From contig CAMHIS010000025.1 of the NCBI GenBank assembly GCA_946185285.1, positions 1 to 33,368 on the forward strand: a stretch of DNA of 33,368 bases, in the 5' to 3' direction. The notes under the pieces were generated by a model that did no database searches, was not told the origin of the DNA, and saw nothing but the letters and a program-made list of their open reading frames with translations. This stretch comes from an uncultured Prevotellaceae bacterium. GTDB taxonomy: Bacteria > Bacteroidota > Bacteroidia > Bacteroidales > Bacteroidaceae. A program made the position numbers and the translations under genes. Positions 13,504-21,916 of this stretch are shown here, piece by piece. Within the stretch, counting starts at the first letter, position 1, and every line of letters begins with the position of its first letter.

Positions 13504-14937
13504 CTACTTGATGTTGTCGACGAAGCGGAACAGGCGGCTCCAGCGGATGCCGCTCATGCCGCGGCGGTCGGGGTCGCTCGACCACCAGATGAAGATGGGC
13601 TTGCCGACGATGTGGTCCTCGGGCACGAAGCCCCAGTAGCGGGAGTCGGCGGAGTTGTGGCGGTTGTCGCCCTGCATCCAGTAGTAGTCCAGCTTGAACG
13701 TATATTCATTAGATTCTTTGCCGTTGATATAGATTTTCCCGTCCTTCACCTCCAGCTCGTTGCCTTCGTAGGCACGGATGGGACGCTCGTAGATGGGCAG
13801 GTTGTCGAGTGTCAGCTTGATGCTCTCGCCCTTCTTCGGAATCCAGATGGGGCCGTAGTTGTCGCGCGTCCAGTGCATGTTGCCGTTCTGCGGGTAGATG
13901 TCACGGTCCTCGGCGTCGGTGTTCAGCGTGATGCTCTCCACCAGATCCTTGCGGGCACCGAGCACGTCGACGGCGTGCTGCGTCAGCGGCATGTAGCCGT
14001 ATTGGTTCAGCTGCATGAGGTCCTCCATCGAGATGCCGAGATCCTTCATCAGTTCGTCGGGCAGTCCCTGCTTCAGCTTCACGTGGTAGGTGTACTGCAC
14101 GTTGTCGGGCTCTTTGTTAGGCTCGCCGTCCAGGTAGACGATGCGGTTCTTGATTTGCAGCGTCTGACCGGGCAGGCCGACGCAGCGCTTCACGTAGTTC
14201 TCGCGGCGGTCGGTGGGGCGCGTCGACACCCCGCCGAAGTCGCCGAAGTGGTCGAGAATCACCTGCCGTCCTGTGTTATACACGGTCTGGAAGAACTTCA
14301 GCCGCTCCTCGGCGTTAAGCGAGTCGGGGTCAGGATGGTTGGGATAGGCCTGGTAGCCCAGCATATAGCACAGATGGTAGTACTCCGTCTGGTACTGCTG
14401 GTTGTTGCAGATGGTGTCGCCGGCCGGGTAGTTGAACACGACGATGTCGTTCAGCTTGACATTGCCGAAGCCCTTCACGCGGCGGTAGTCCCAGTGGGGC
14501 CATTCGATGTACGACTTGCACTCGAAGACGGGCAGCGTGTGCTGCGTCAGCGGCATGGTCAGCGGCGTCTCGGGGATGCGCGGGCCGTAGCTCACCTTCG
14601 ATACAAACAGGTAGTCGCCCGTCAGCAGCGACTTCTCCAACGAACTGGATGGAATAACGTAGTTCTGGAAGAAGAACAGGTTGATGAAGTAGACGGCCAC
14701 CAGTGCGAACACCAGTGCGTCGACCCACGACATGATCCACTTCACGGGGCCTTCCGACTCCTTCCACCACTGCCACTTGATTTTCTTTGTGATATAGACG
14801 TCGAAGATGAACGGTACTGCCAGCAGTCCCCACCACGACTTCACCCAATAGAGGAACAGCAGGTAGAGTACCAGCACAACGATGAACTTCGCCCACTGCT
14901 TCTTCGGGTCCAGCTTTTCTTTCTTCTTTGTTTTCAT
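13504..14937 (-). CDS. lepB: Signal peptidase I
   Basis: This 477-residue inner-membrane protease removes signal peptides from exported proteins. Two N-terminal hydrophobic segments (about 17-48 and 68-92) are followed by the periplasmic S26 domain. The nucleophile Ser99 is in YVIPSSSLEKSL, the general-base Lys250 in YVKRCVGLPGQTL, and the last conserved box is GDNRHNSADSRYWGF. The domain carries large insertions (about 120-240 and 270-400), usual for Bacteroidetes LepB, which are about 450-500 residues. It starts 3 nt after dapB and is followed within 40 nt by the degenerate paralog. It ends with TAG. Confidence 0.95.
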   Translation of the reverse strand: MKTKKKEKLDPKKQWAKFIVVLVLYLLFLYWVKSWWGLLAVPFIFDVYITKKIKWQWWKESEGPVKWIMSWVDALVFALVAVYFINLFFFQNYVIPSSSLEKSLLTGDYLFVSKVSYGPRIPETPLTMPLTQHTLPVFECKSYIEWPHWDYRRVKGFGNVKLNDIVVFNYPAGDTICNNQQYQTEYYHLCYMLGYQAYPNHPDPDSLNAEERLKFFQTVYNTGRQVILDHFGDFGGVSTRPTDRRENYVKRCVGLPGQTLQIKNRIVYLDGEPNKEPDNVQYTYHVKLKQGLPDELMKDLGISMEDLMQLNQYGYMPLTQHAVDVLGARKDLVESITLNTDAEDRDIYPQNGNMHWTRDNYGPIWIPKKGESIKLTLDNLPIYERPIRAYEGNELEVKDGKIYINGKESNEYTFKLDYYWMQGDNRHNSADSRYWGFVPEDHIVGKPIFIWWSSDPDRRGMSGIRWSRLFRFVDNIK

Positions 14938-14940
14938 AGC

Positions 14941-15747
14941 TTAAAACTTAAACATATCCGAGATGGTCAGCAGACCCTCGTGGTCCTTGGTGTACTCAGC
15001 AGCCAGCACGGCACCCAGCGCAAAGCCCTTGCGCGAGTGGGCGTCGTGGCTGATGGTGATGAGGTCAGCATCCGAGTCGTAGCGGATGGTGTGGATGCCC
15101 GGCACCTCGCCCCGGCGGTAAGAAATGATGGGCAGTAAAGCCTCCCCAAGCCCCTCCGAGGGAGGGGGTGTCTGGTTACCGGAAACAGCAGAATTATGTA
15201 ATTCAACATCCCCTCCTTCGGAGGGGCTTGGGGAGGCTTCGAGGTGTCCTTCCCATCCTTTGATGCGGTCAATCTCGGCCACAATCTCCTCGGCCAGCGT
15301 GATAGCCGTGCCGCTGGGGTGGTCAAGTTTATGCACGTGGTGCGTCTCCTCCATCTCCACGTCGTATTGCGGGAACTGGTTCATAATCTTCGCTAAGTAG
15401 CGGTTCACGGCCGAGAAGATGGCCACGCCGATGGAGAAGTTCGAGGCCCAGAACAGCGTCTTGCCGTTCTCGGCACACGCCTTGCGTACGTCGTCGCCAT
15501 GCTCCTTCATCCAGCCCGTCGAGCCCGATACCACCTTCACGCCCTTGGCCCACGCCTTCAGGTAGTTGCCGTAGGCTACCTGTGGCGCCGTGAACTCGAT
15601 GGCCACGTCGGCCGATGCAAACTCAGGACTCTCGAAGTCCTCCTGGTTGTCAATGTCGATGATGCTCACAATCTCATGGCCACGCTCCAGGGCAATCTGC
15701 TCAATCATCTTGCCCATCTTGCCGTAGCCTATCAATGCTATTTTCAT
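14941..15747 (-). CDS. dapB: 4-hydroxy-tetrahydrodipicolinate reductase with a repeat-derived insert
   Basis: This 268-residue enzyme reduces hydroxy-tetrahydrodipicolinate in lysine and diaminopimelate synthesis. The Rossmann start is MKIALIGYGKMGKMIEQIA, and the substrate motif ETHHVHKLDHPSGTAI contains the catalytic His pair and Lys. The C-terminus has YRRGEVPGIHTIRYDSDAD. Between GHLE and LPIISYRRG, residues about 170-203 are not native: they are encoded by a 102-bp palindromic repeat (15138-15239) that keeps the frame and reads as SPSEGG and PPSEGLGEA segments. Without it the protein would be 234 residues, a normal size. The insert falls in a variable loop, so the enzyme may stay active. 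The gene starts 4 nt after the GH43 stop and ends 3 nt before lepB. Confidence 0.94.
   Translation of the reverse strand: MKIALIGYGKMGKMIEQIALERGHEIVSIIDIDNQEDFESPEFASADVAIEFTAPQVAYGNYLKAWAKGVKVVSGSTGWMKEHGDDVRKACAENGKTLFWASNFSIGVAIFSAVNRYLAKIMNQFPQYDVEMEETHHVHKLDHPSGTAITLAEEIVAEIDRIKGWEGHLEASPSPSEGGDVELHNSAVSGNQTPPPSEGLGEALLPIISYRRGEVPGIHTIRYDSDADLITISHDAHSRKGFALGAVLAAEYTKDHEGLLTISDMFKF
15138..15239. repeat. 102-bp palindromic repeat inserted in frame in dapB
   Basis: The 30-nt arms (15138-15167 and 15210-15239) are reverse complements with one mismatch and flank a 42-nt loop. Each arm starts AAGCCTCCCCAAGCCCCTCC and contains its own inner C-rich/G-rich hairpin. The total is exactly 34 codons with no stop in the dapB frame. 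This is the style of dispersed G/C-rich palindromes common in Bacteroidetes; a related short one lies at 33293-33309. Confidence 0.9.
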
Positions 15748-15751
15748 ACCT

Positions 15752-17545
15752 TTATCTTATTATTTTTTTACCGTTTACTATATAGACGCCTCTTCGCCCG
15801 GGTTCGCTGACACGCCGTCCCTGCAGATCAAACATCGTCTCCTTCCTTGTTTGTTGCGATTCCATCGCAACCCCGCTTATGCCCGTCAGGTCGTCGCCCG
15901 AGCGGTAGCCCCACACCGTGACGCCGCTGTTGGCCAGTGCCGTGAAAGCCGCCGTCTTCTTCGTCTGGCTCGGCTCCATCGTCTGCTCCACCATCACACC
16001 TTTGTAGGTGGTCGATCCGAGCTTGATGTTCACATACGATGTGCCCTCTTGGGCAATGCTCCACGTGCCTGTGCGGCTACCGCTGATGGTACCGTTGGCG
16101 TGCAGTATGATCTCCTCGGGCGTCGCCAGTTCCATTTTGGCGTGGTCCAGTCCGTACCTATGTATCAGCAGCTGGTAGGTGCCGGCAATGTTAGGCGTGG
16201 CCACCTGCTGCGTCGTGGCAATGTCGGCACTTGTCACCTTCTCGCCCGTGTACTCGAACGGGGCGGCCACGAGCCAGCCGTTCTGGTTCTGGAACACCTG
16301 GTGGACGCGCACCTCATGACCCTCGCCGCCGTTCTGGAAGCGGCTGTGATAGACCAGGTACGTGCGCCCGTCCTCGGCGGCGATGATGGAGTTATGCCCC
16401 TGTGCGCGCTCGCCGTCGTTCTTGAGCTGGTCGCCCCACTGTCCGTACGCACCGAAGATGTTCACGCCCCGCGTGTCATTGGCATTGGGCCCGAAGTTCA
16501 GCAAGTAGCGCTGGAAGATGGCACTCGTGCCCTTGGCGTCGGCGTAGGGGCCGTTGGGATTCTTCGAGCGGAACACGCGCATCTGGTAGCCGCCTTTCTG
16601 CTCCAGCCCCCCGTAGGTCACGAACAGAAAGTAGTAGTCGCCGATGTGCTCAATATAGGAAGCCTCGCCCGACACGTAGTAGCCCCCGGCAATCTTCTTG
16701 CCGAAGTAGGGGTCGCTGGTCACGCCGTCGGTCGAACCGCCCGTCGACGGGTATTTCACGTCGTAGTCGCGCAGGCCGGTGTTCTCGTCAAGCTCCAGCA
16801 TCCAGATGCCACCGCTCCACGAGCCGTATGACATCCACAGCCGTCCCTCCTCGTCGTAGAACACGCAGGGGTCTATGCAGTGGGGCCAGCGTCGGCCCCA
16901 GTTGCTGCCTGTATTATAGCGGCCGGGCAGACTGTTCTGCGTGCCGATGGCCAACTCCAGGTCGGTATTCTTATAGCTGAGACTGGCCGGGGCACCGCTC
17001 ACGTTGAAGCCGCTGATGACGACCGGAGCCTGATAGACGTAGGGACCGGCGATGCTCTTCGAGGTCAGCAGGATGATGCTCGAGTTCCATTGGGGACCGT
17101 TGATGCTCAGGTACATGCACCATTTCTGCAGCACCGGGTTATAGACGACGTCGGGCGCCCACATGTTACCGTTGATGCTGTAGTCGCCGTAAGCCGCCGA
17201 CCACGCTTGAGCGTCGAACTTCAGCTCGCGTACTTCGCCACCTACCGTGACCGTCTTCGTCACGTTGTTAACAAAGGCCTTGTCATTGCTGGTGCCGCTC
17301 ACCGTCGCCCCCGAGCTGTTCACCGTACCCCACGGTGCCGTGAACGCCGTCCAGCTCATCAGGTCCTTGGAGCGCGCCGAGGCGCGGTGCGAGCCGAAAA
17401 TATAATAAGACTTCGTGTTCGGCTCCCACACCACAGACGGGTCATGGACACTCACACGGCGTAGCGTATAACCGCTGGCAGGCACACTTGCTACCAGCGC
17501 CAACACCGACACAAACAAGAGGATAGAATGCTTCATCTGCTTCAT
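15752..17545 (-). CDS. Secreted GH43 glycosidase (arabinanase-like) with type IX-like tail
   Basis: This 597-residue protein has a signal peptide (MKHSILLFVSVLALVASVPA; the ATG at 17545 or 17536). A five-bladed GH43 domain covers about 25-430. The likely catalytic acids are Asp in VSVHDPSVVW, Asp in NMWAPDVVYN and Glu in VSGEASYIEHIGDYYF. Residues about 445-560 form a beta-rich lipocalin-like or GH43 C-terminal domain (IAGTYQLLIHRYGLDHAKMEL). The end (FDLQGRRVSEPGRRGVYIVN then GKKIIR) resembles the short sorting tail used by type IX secretion in Prevotella. The closest recognisable type is endo-arabinanase. A -7 box lies upstream, divergent from DUF2851. It lies 4 nt from dapB, an odd partner. 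Confidence 0.88.
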   Translation of the reverse strand: MKQMKHSILLFVSVLALVASVPASGYTLRRVSVHDPSVVWEPNTKSYYIFGSHRASARSKDLMSWTAFTAPWGTVNSSGATVSGTSNDKAFVNNVTKTVTVGGEVRELKFDAQAWSAAYGDYSINGNMWAPDVVYNPVLQKWCMYLSINGPQWNSSIILLTSKSIAGPYVYQAPVVISGFNVSGAPASLSYKNTDLELAIGTQNSLPGRYNTGSNWGRRWPHCIDPCVFYDEEGRLWMSYGSWSGGIWMLELDENTGLRDYDVKYPSTGGSTDGVTSDPYFGKKIAGGYYVSGEASYIEHIGDYYFLFVTYGGLEQKGGYQMRVFRSKNPNGPYADAKGTSAIFQRYLLNFGPNANDTRGVNIFGAYGQWGDQLKNDGERAQGHNSIIAAEDGRTYLVYHSRFQNGGEGHEVRVHQVFQNQNGWLVAAPFEYTGEKVTSADIATTQQVATPNIAGTYQLLIHRYGLDHAKMELATPEEIILHANGTISGSRTGTWSIAQEGTSYVNIKLGSTTYKGVMVEQTMEPSQTKKTAAFTALANSGVTVWGYRSGDDLTGISGVAMESQQTRKETMFDLQGRRVSEPGRRGVYIVNGKKIIR

Positions 17546-17585
17546 TTTGTTCTGTCGTTCGACGACTCTTAAAGATATTTGGTTG

Positions 17586-17593
17586 CAAAATTA
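17586..17593 (-). promoter_or_regulatory. -7 box of the GH43 promoter
   Basis: The minus strand reads TAATTTTG, 41 nt before the ATG at 17545. No clear -33 was found. It is back to back with the promoter of the DUF2851 gene. Confidence 0.5.
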
Positions 17594-17613
17594 CACATAT
17601 TTTTCGAAAAACC

Positions 17614-17643
17614 TTGCAGAATTACCTTTTTTTAGTATCTTTG
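17614..17643 (+). promoter_or_regulatory. Promoter of the DUF2851 gene
   Basis: TTG at 17614-17616, a 19-nt spacer, and TATCTTTG at 17636-17643, 27 nt before the ATG at 17670. Confidence 0.7.
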
Positions 17644-17669
17644 CCGACAAAAACAACGTATTCAGGCAA

Positions 17670-18977
17670 ATGGAGATACTCCTGCACTACACTTGGAAGC
17701 ACAAAATGCTGCCGCTTCGCGAACTCACGACTACCGATGGTCGCGAGGTGGAAATCATCGATCCGGGACTGCACAACCGCAACGCCGGGCCCGACTTCTT
17801 CAACGCCAAGGTGCGCATTGGCGGCACGCTTTGGGTGGGCAATGTCGAGATTCACGACCGCGCCTCCGACTGGTACCAGCACGGCCACGACGGCGATCCG
17901 CGCTACGACAACGTCGTGCTACATGTCTGCGAGGTGGCCGATACCGACGTGCGCACCTCCGACGGCCACTACATCCCCCAGCTGCAGCTCAGCGTGCCCC
18001 AGCAGGTGAGCGAGAATTACGACGAGTTGCTGCGCACCGACCAGTATCCGCCCTGCTACAAGATTATCCCCGACCTCAGCGCACTCACCGTCCACGCCTG
18101 GATGGCGGCATTGCAGACCGAGCGCTTAGAGCGCAAGACCGACGACATCCGCCGCCGTGCCGAGCAGTGCGGCGGCTCGTGGGAGGATGCCTACTTCGTC
18201 ACCCTCGCCCGCAACTACGGCTTCGGCATCAACAGCGACGCCTTCGAGCAGTGGGCGCTCAGCGTGCCCATGAACGCCGTGGCCCACCACCGCGACGACC
18301 TCTTCCAGATAGAGGCCATCTTCCTCGGACAGGCCGGACTCCTCGAACTCGACACCGTGCCCAAACACTGCCAGCAGGACGCCCTCAACGACGGCTACCT
18401 GGCCCGTCTGCGCAACGAGTATCAGTATCTGGCCCATAAGTTCTCGATGCAGCCGATGGATGCCCGCCAGTGGAACTTCCTCCGCCTGCGGCCGCAGAAC
18501 TTCCCCCACATCCGTCTGGCCCAGCTGGCCAATCTCTACTACGAGGGCCGCGCCGGTCTGAGCCAGCTCATCGACTGCAAGACCGTCGACCAGCTGAAGA
18601 CGCTGCTCGCCACCCACGTCACGCCCTACTGGGAGACCCACTACGCCTTCGGCTCACAGAGCACGAAGAACGCCAAACGCCTCAGTGCCAGCTCCATCAA
18701 CGTGCTCATCATCAACACCGCCATCCCCGTGCTCTTCGCCGTGGGTCGCCACCGCCAGAAGGAGGAGCTCTGCGACCGCGCCTTCGACCTCTTAGAGCAG
18801 CTGCGTCCTGAAAGCAACCACATCACCCGCCTCTGGCAGCAGTGCGGACTGCCCGTCCGGTCAGCCGGCGACACCCAGGCCCTCATCCAGCTGAAGCGCG
18901 AATACTGCGACCGCCGCGACTGTCTGCGCTGCCGCTTCGGTTATGAATATCTGAAGCGTGCCGGTACTGGTGAGTAA
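17670..18977 (+). CDS. DUF2851 family protein
   Basis: This 435-residue cytosolic protein starts MEILLHYTWKHKMLPLREL and has the DUF2851 hallmarks: IIDPGLHNRNAGPDFFNAKV, WVGNVEIHDRASDWYQHGHD and DNVVLHVCEVAD near the N-terminus. C-terminal hallmarks are FLRLRPQNFPHIRLAQLA and a closing Cys cluster (EYCDRRDCLRCRFGYEYLKR). The family is widespread in Bacteroidetes and has no assigned function; the acidic, nuclease-like N-terminal motifs are suggestive only. The start at 17670 is chosen because it follows the promoter; the frame is open 41 codons further but across it. It separates the GH43 gene from the two GH127-like genes and is likely a housekeeping neighbour. Confidence 0.88.
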   Translation: MEILLHYTWKHKMLPLRELTTTDGREVEIIDPGLHNRNAGPDFFNAKVRIGGTLWVGNVEIHDRASDWYQHGHDGDPRYDNVVLHVCEVADTDVRTSDGHYIPQLQLSVPQQVSENYDELLRTDQYPPCYKIIPDLSALTVHAWMAALQTERLERKTDDIRRRAEQCGGSWEDAYFVTLARNYGFGINSDAFEQWALSVPMNAVAHHRDDLFQIEAIFLGQAGLLELDTVPKHCQQDALNDGYLARLRNEYQYLAHKFSMQPMDARQWNFLRLRPQNFPHIRLAQLANLYYEGRAGLSQLIDCKTVDQLKTLLATHVTPYWETHYAFGSQSTKNAKRLSASSINVLIINTAIPVLFAVGRHRQKEELCDRAFDLLEQLRPESNHITRLWQQCGLPVRSAGDTQALIQLKREYCDRRDCLRCRFGYEYLKRAGTGE

Positions 18978-19033
18978 CCCGGCAGATTCAACCGTTCCGG
19001 TGGCCTTGATACCAGCAAAACGAGATAACAATT

Positions 19034-21904
19034 ATGGAAAATTTTGTCCGACAATTAGTGCTACTTTCAAAAAAGACAGCTAAATTTGCACTCGTGAGAA
19101 GAATAGTATTGACAACAATTGCAATTGCCGTGATGATGACCGGCTCGGCGGCCAATAACGACCGCGGTGTCGTGAGTGTGGAAAAAGTCAGCGTAGAGGC
19201 TCCCGTGGGCAATGTCCCTCGGCTGCCCTATCGGCTGTGGGTGGAATACTCGGAAGGAAAGGGAGAGTACCGGCAGGTGAGGTGGCTCAACTCGGGAGAG
19301 ACCACGGAGCGTTCGGAGGCAACCCCGGACATCAATCCCGTAGGCACTGTCTATAAGGTGCGTGGGTACATCATCGGCGACAATACCACGCCAAACGGAT
19401 TCCCGGTGTCGGCGGAGGTGATGGTGGTGGGAAGCGAAAAATGGAAGGTGAAAAGTGAAAAGCCCGTGGCTGAGCCGCTGCCGCTCGACTGCGTGAGCCT
19501 CGACGGACAGAACCGGCTGACGGGGAACCGCGACCTCGACATCGACCACCTGCTGAGCCTGCCCGTCAGGCAGCAGCTCTATAACTACCGCGACACCTAC
19601 GGACTGCCGACGGAGGGCTACCCCGAGTCTGACGGCTGGGACTCGCCGACGACGAAGCTGAAGGGCCACGGCTCCGGCCACTATATGTCGGCGCTGGCCT
19701 TCGCCTTTGCCAGTTGTCAGGACAAGTCGAAGAAGGACATCCTGCGCCGGAACATCACCGAGATGGTGAACGGCCTGCGCGAATGCCAGGAGCGGACGTT
19801 CGTCTGGAATGAGCAGCTGGGCCGCTACTGGGAGGCCCGCGACTTCGCCCCCGAGGAGGAGCTGCGCCAGATGAAGGGCACTTGGGCCGACTTCGACCGC
19901 TACAAGCAGGAGCCCGGCAAGTACGGCTACGGCTACCTGAATGCCATCCCCGCCCAGCACTGTGTGCTGATTGAGATGTACCGCGCCTACAACAACGACA
20001 GCTGGGTGTGGGCACCTTATTACTCCGTGCACAAGCAGTTGGCGGGACTCATCGACATTGCCACCTACATCGACGACCGCGCCGTGGCTGCCAAGGCCCT
20101 GCTCACGGCCAAGGACATGGGACTGTGGGTGTGGAACCGCCTGCACTACCGCACCTACGTCAAGAGCGACGGCCGGCAGGACGAGCGCCGGGCCCGTCCC
20201 GGCAACCGCTACGAGATGTGGAACATATATATCGCCGGCGAGGTGGGCGGCATGGCCGAGTCGCTGGCCCGCCTGGCCGAGATGACGGGCACAGACGAGG
20301 AAAAGGCCCGGTTGCTGGAAGCCGCAAACTGCTTCGACAGTCCGGCGTTCTTCGACCCGTTATCGAAGAACATCGACGCCATCCGCACGCGCCATGCCAA
20401 CCAGCACATCCCGATGGTGACGGGTGCGCTGCGCTCGTTCCGTGGTAACGGCAATCCCTATTACTATAACCTGGCCGAGAACTTCTGGACGATGATTCAG
20501 GGCCGCTACCGCTATGCGATGGGCGGCGTCGGCAATGGCGAGATGTTCCGCCAGCCCTACTCGCAGATGACCGCGATGTGCGGCAACGTGGCAAACTGGG
20601 ACGGCCGCGAACTGCGCGCCGAGCCCACCCTCAACGAGACCTGCTGCGCCTATAACCTGGCTAAGCTGACGAAGGACCTGAACTGCTACAATCCCGACGA
20701 CGCCCGCTACATGGACTACTACGAGCGCGTGCTCTACAACCAGATTGTCGGCTCGGTGAATCCCCGCCACTACCAGACGACGTACCAGTATGCCGTCGGC
20801 CTCGACGCTTCGAAGCCGTGGGGCAACGAGACGCCGCAGTCTACCTGTTGCGGCGGCACGGGCGCAGAGAACCACGTGAAGTATCAGGAGGCGGCCTACT
20901 TCGTGGGCGACAACTGTTTATGGATAGCCCTCTATCTGCCCTCCACCGCACATTGGAAACAACAAGGTGTCACGATTAAGCAGGAGTGTGAGTGGCCTGC
21001 CGAGCGCAGTACCATCCGCATTGTCGAGGGCAAGGCCCGGTTTGCCATGAAGCTGCGCGTGCCCTACTGGGCTACCGAGGGCTTCGACGTCAGGCTCAAC
21101 GGCAAGAGCATAGCTAAGCAGTACCGGCCGTCGAGCTACGTGGAGATTCCCGCCCGCCGCTGGACGGAGAAGGACGTGGTGGAGGTGGTGATGCCCTTCA
21201 CCCGCCACATCGACTTCGGCCCCGACAAGGTAGACGGCCACTGGCTTGGCGCCTTTATGAACGGTCCGCTCGTGATGGCCGCCACCGGCATCAAGACCTG
21301 GGAGGAGGCCACCGCCGACGTGAACCGCGACCTGACCGCCTTCATCCCCGACTACGACGGCGACCGCCACCTGACCCACTACTTCCGCATCAGCCTGCCC
21401 GACGTCTCCTCGTCCCGTCTGCTGCTGTACGACAGCAGCCCCGCCGTCGACAAGTCCCAGCTCCGCGAGCTTCTGCTCATTGCCAAGAGCCGCCTCGACG
21501 AGCAGCAGGCCTGGAACGCCCTGACGGTGAAAGTGCCAGAGTACGCCCCCTGGGCCGTCTACGGCTTCACCCGCATGACGGAACAGCAGGCCAAGGCACA
21601 GTTCCTGCTCGACGCCCCCGACGACCGCCATACGCAGGAGGAGATTGATGCCGCCGCAGCAGCCCTCGGTGCCGTCATCAACGCCATGCGACCGGGCAAT
21701 CTGCCCGAGCTTGAAGACCTGGCCGAACTGCAGCAGTTACTTGAGAAGGCCCGCCAGCTGCCCGAGGACGACGAAAAGGCCAACCGAGCCATCAGCTACG
21801 CCAACATGGTCATCCGCTACGTCAGCGACGGCAGCGGCACGATGGACATGATTGAGCGTGCCACCAAGCAGCTGAAGGAAGTTATTAACGAAAACGGAAA
21901 CTAA
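19034..21904 (+). CDS. Exported beta-L-arabinofuranosidase family protein (DUF1680, GH127/GH146 type)
   Basis: A protein of up to 956 residues whose core (about 165-700) is the DUF1680 (alpha/alpha)6-barrel. The zinc-site signatures of the family are visible: NETCC at 534-538 and STCCGGTG with C605 and C606. In the characterised GH127 enzyme the paired Cys includes the nucleophile. The larger size and the CCGGTG form favour the GH146-like branch. The C-terminal 200 residues are helical. A membrane-targeting segment lies at about 21-40 (RRIVLTTIAIAVMMTGSAA). A GTG at 19094 just before it, preceded by TAAATTTG at 19081-19088, is a plausible alternative start. It is followed after 12 nt by a second DUF1680 gene. 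Likely substrates are beta-L-arabinofuranose side chains of pectin or glycoproteins. Confidence 0.85.
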   Translation: MENFVRQLVLLSKKTAKFALVRRIVLTTIAIAVMMTGSAANNDRGVVSVEKVSVEAPVGNVPRLPYRLWVEYSEGKGEYRQVRWLNSGETTERSEATPDINPVGTVYKVRGYIIGDNTTPNGFPVSAEVMVVGSEKWKVKSEKPVAEPLPLDCVSLDGQNRLTGNRDLDIDHLLSLPVRQQLYNYRDTYGLPTEGYPESDGWDSPTTKLKGHGSGHYMSALAFAFASCQDKSKKDILRRNITEMVNGLRECQERTFVWNEQLGRYWEARDFAPEEELRQMKGTWADFDRYKQEPGKYGYGYLNAIPAQHCVLIEMYRAYNNDSWVWAPYYSVHKQLAGLIDIATYIDDRAVAAKALLTAKDMGLWVWNRLHYRTYVKSDGRQDERRARPGNRYEMWNIYIAGEVGGMAESLARLAEMTGTDEEKARLLEAANCFDSPAFFDPLSKNIDAIRTRHANQHIPMVTGALRSFRGNGNPYYYNLAENFWTMIQGRYRYAMGGVGNGEMFRQPYSQMTAMCGNVANWDGRELRAEPTLNETCCAYNLAKLTKDLNCYNPDDARYMDYYERVLYNQIVGSVNPRHYQTTYQYAVGLDASKPWGNETPQSTCCGGTGAENHVKYQEAAYFVGDNCLWIALYLPSTAHWKQQGVTIKQECEWPAERSTIRIVEGKARFAMKLRVPYWATEGFDVRLNGKSIAKQYRPSSYVEIPARRWTEKDVVEVVMPFTRHIDFGPDKVDGHWLGAFMNGPLVMAATGIKTWEEATADVNRDLTAFIPDYDGDRHLTHYFRISLPDVSSSRLLLYDSSPAVDKSQLRELLLIAKSRLDEQQAWNALTVKVPEYAPWAVYGFTRMTEQQAKAQFLLDAPDDRHTQEEIDAAAAALGAVINAMRPGNLPELEDLAELQQLLEKARQLPEDDEKANRAISYANMVIRYVSDGSGTMDMIERATKQLKEVINENGN

Positions 21905-21916
21905 AAACGAAATACA

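Noticed and set aside
13486..15138. A 550-codon plus-strand open frame
   Set aside because: It is antisense to lepB; long antisense frames are common in this GC-rich codon usage, and the composition (Val/His/Gln-rich) is not protein-like.
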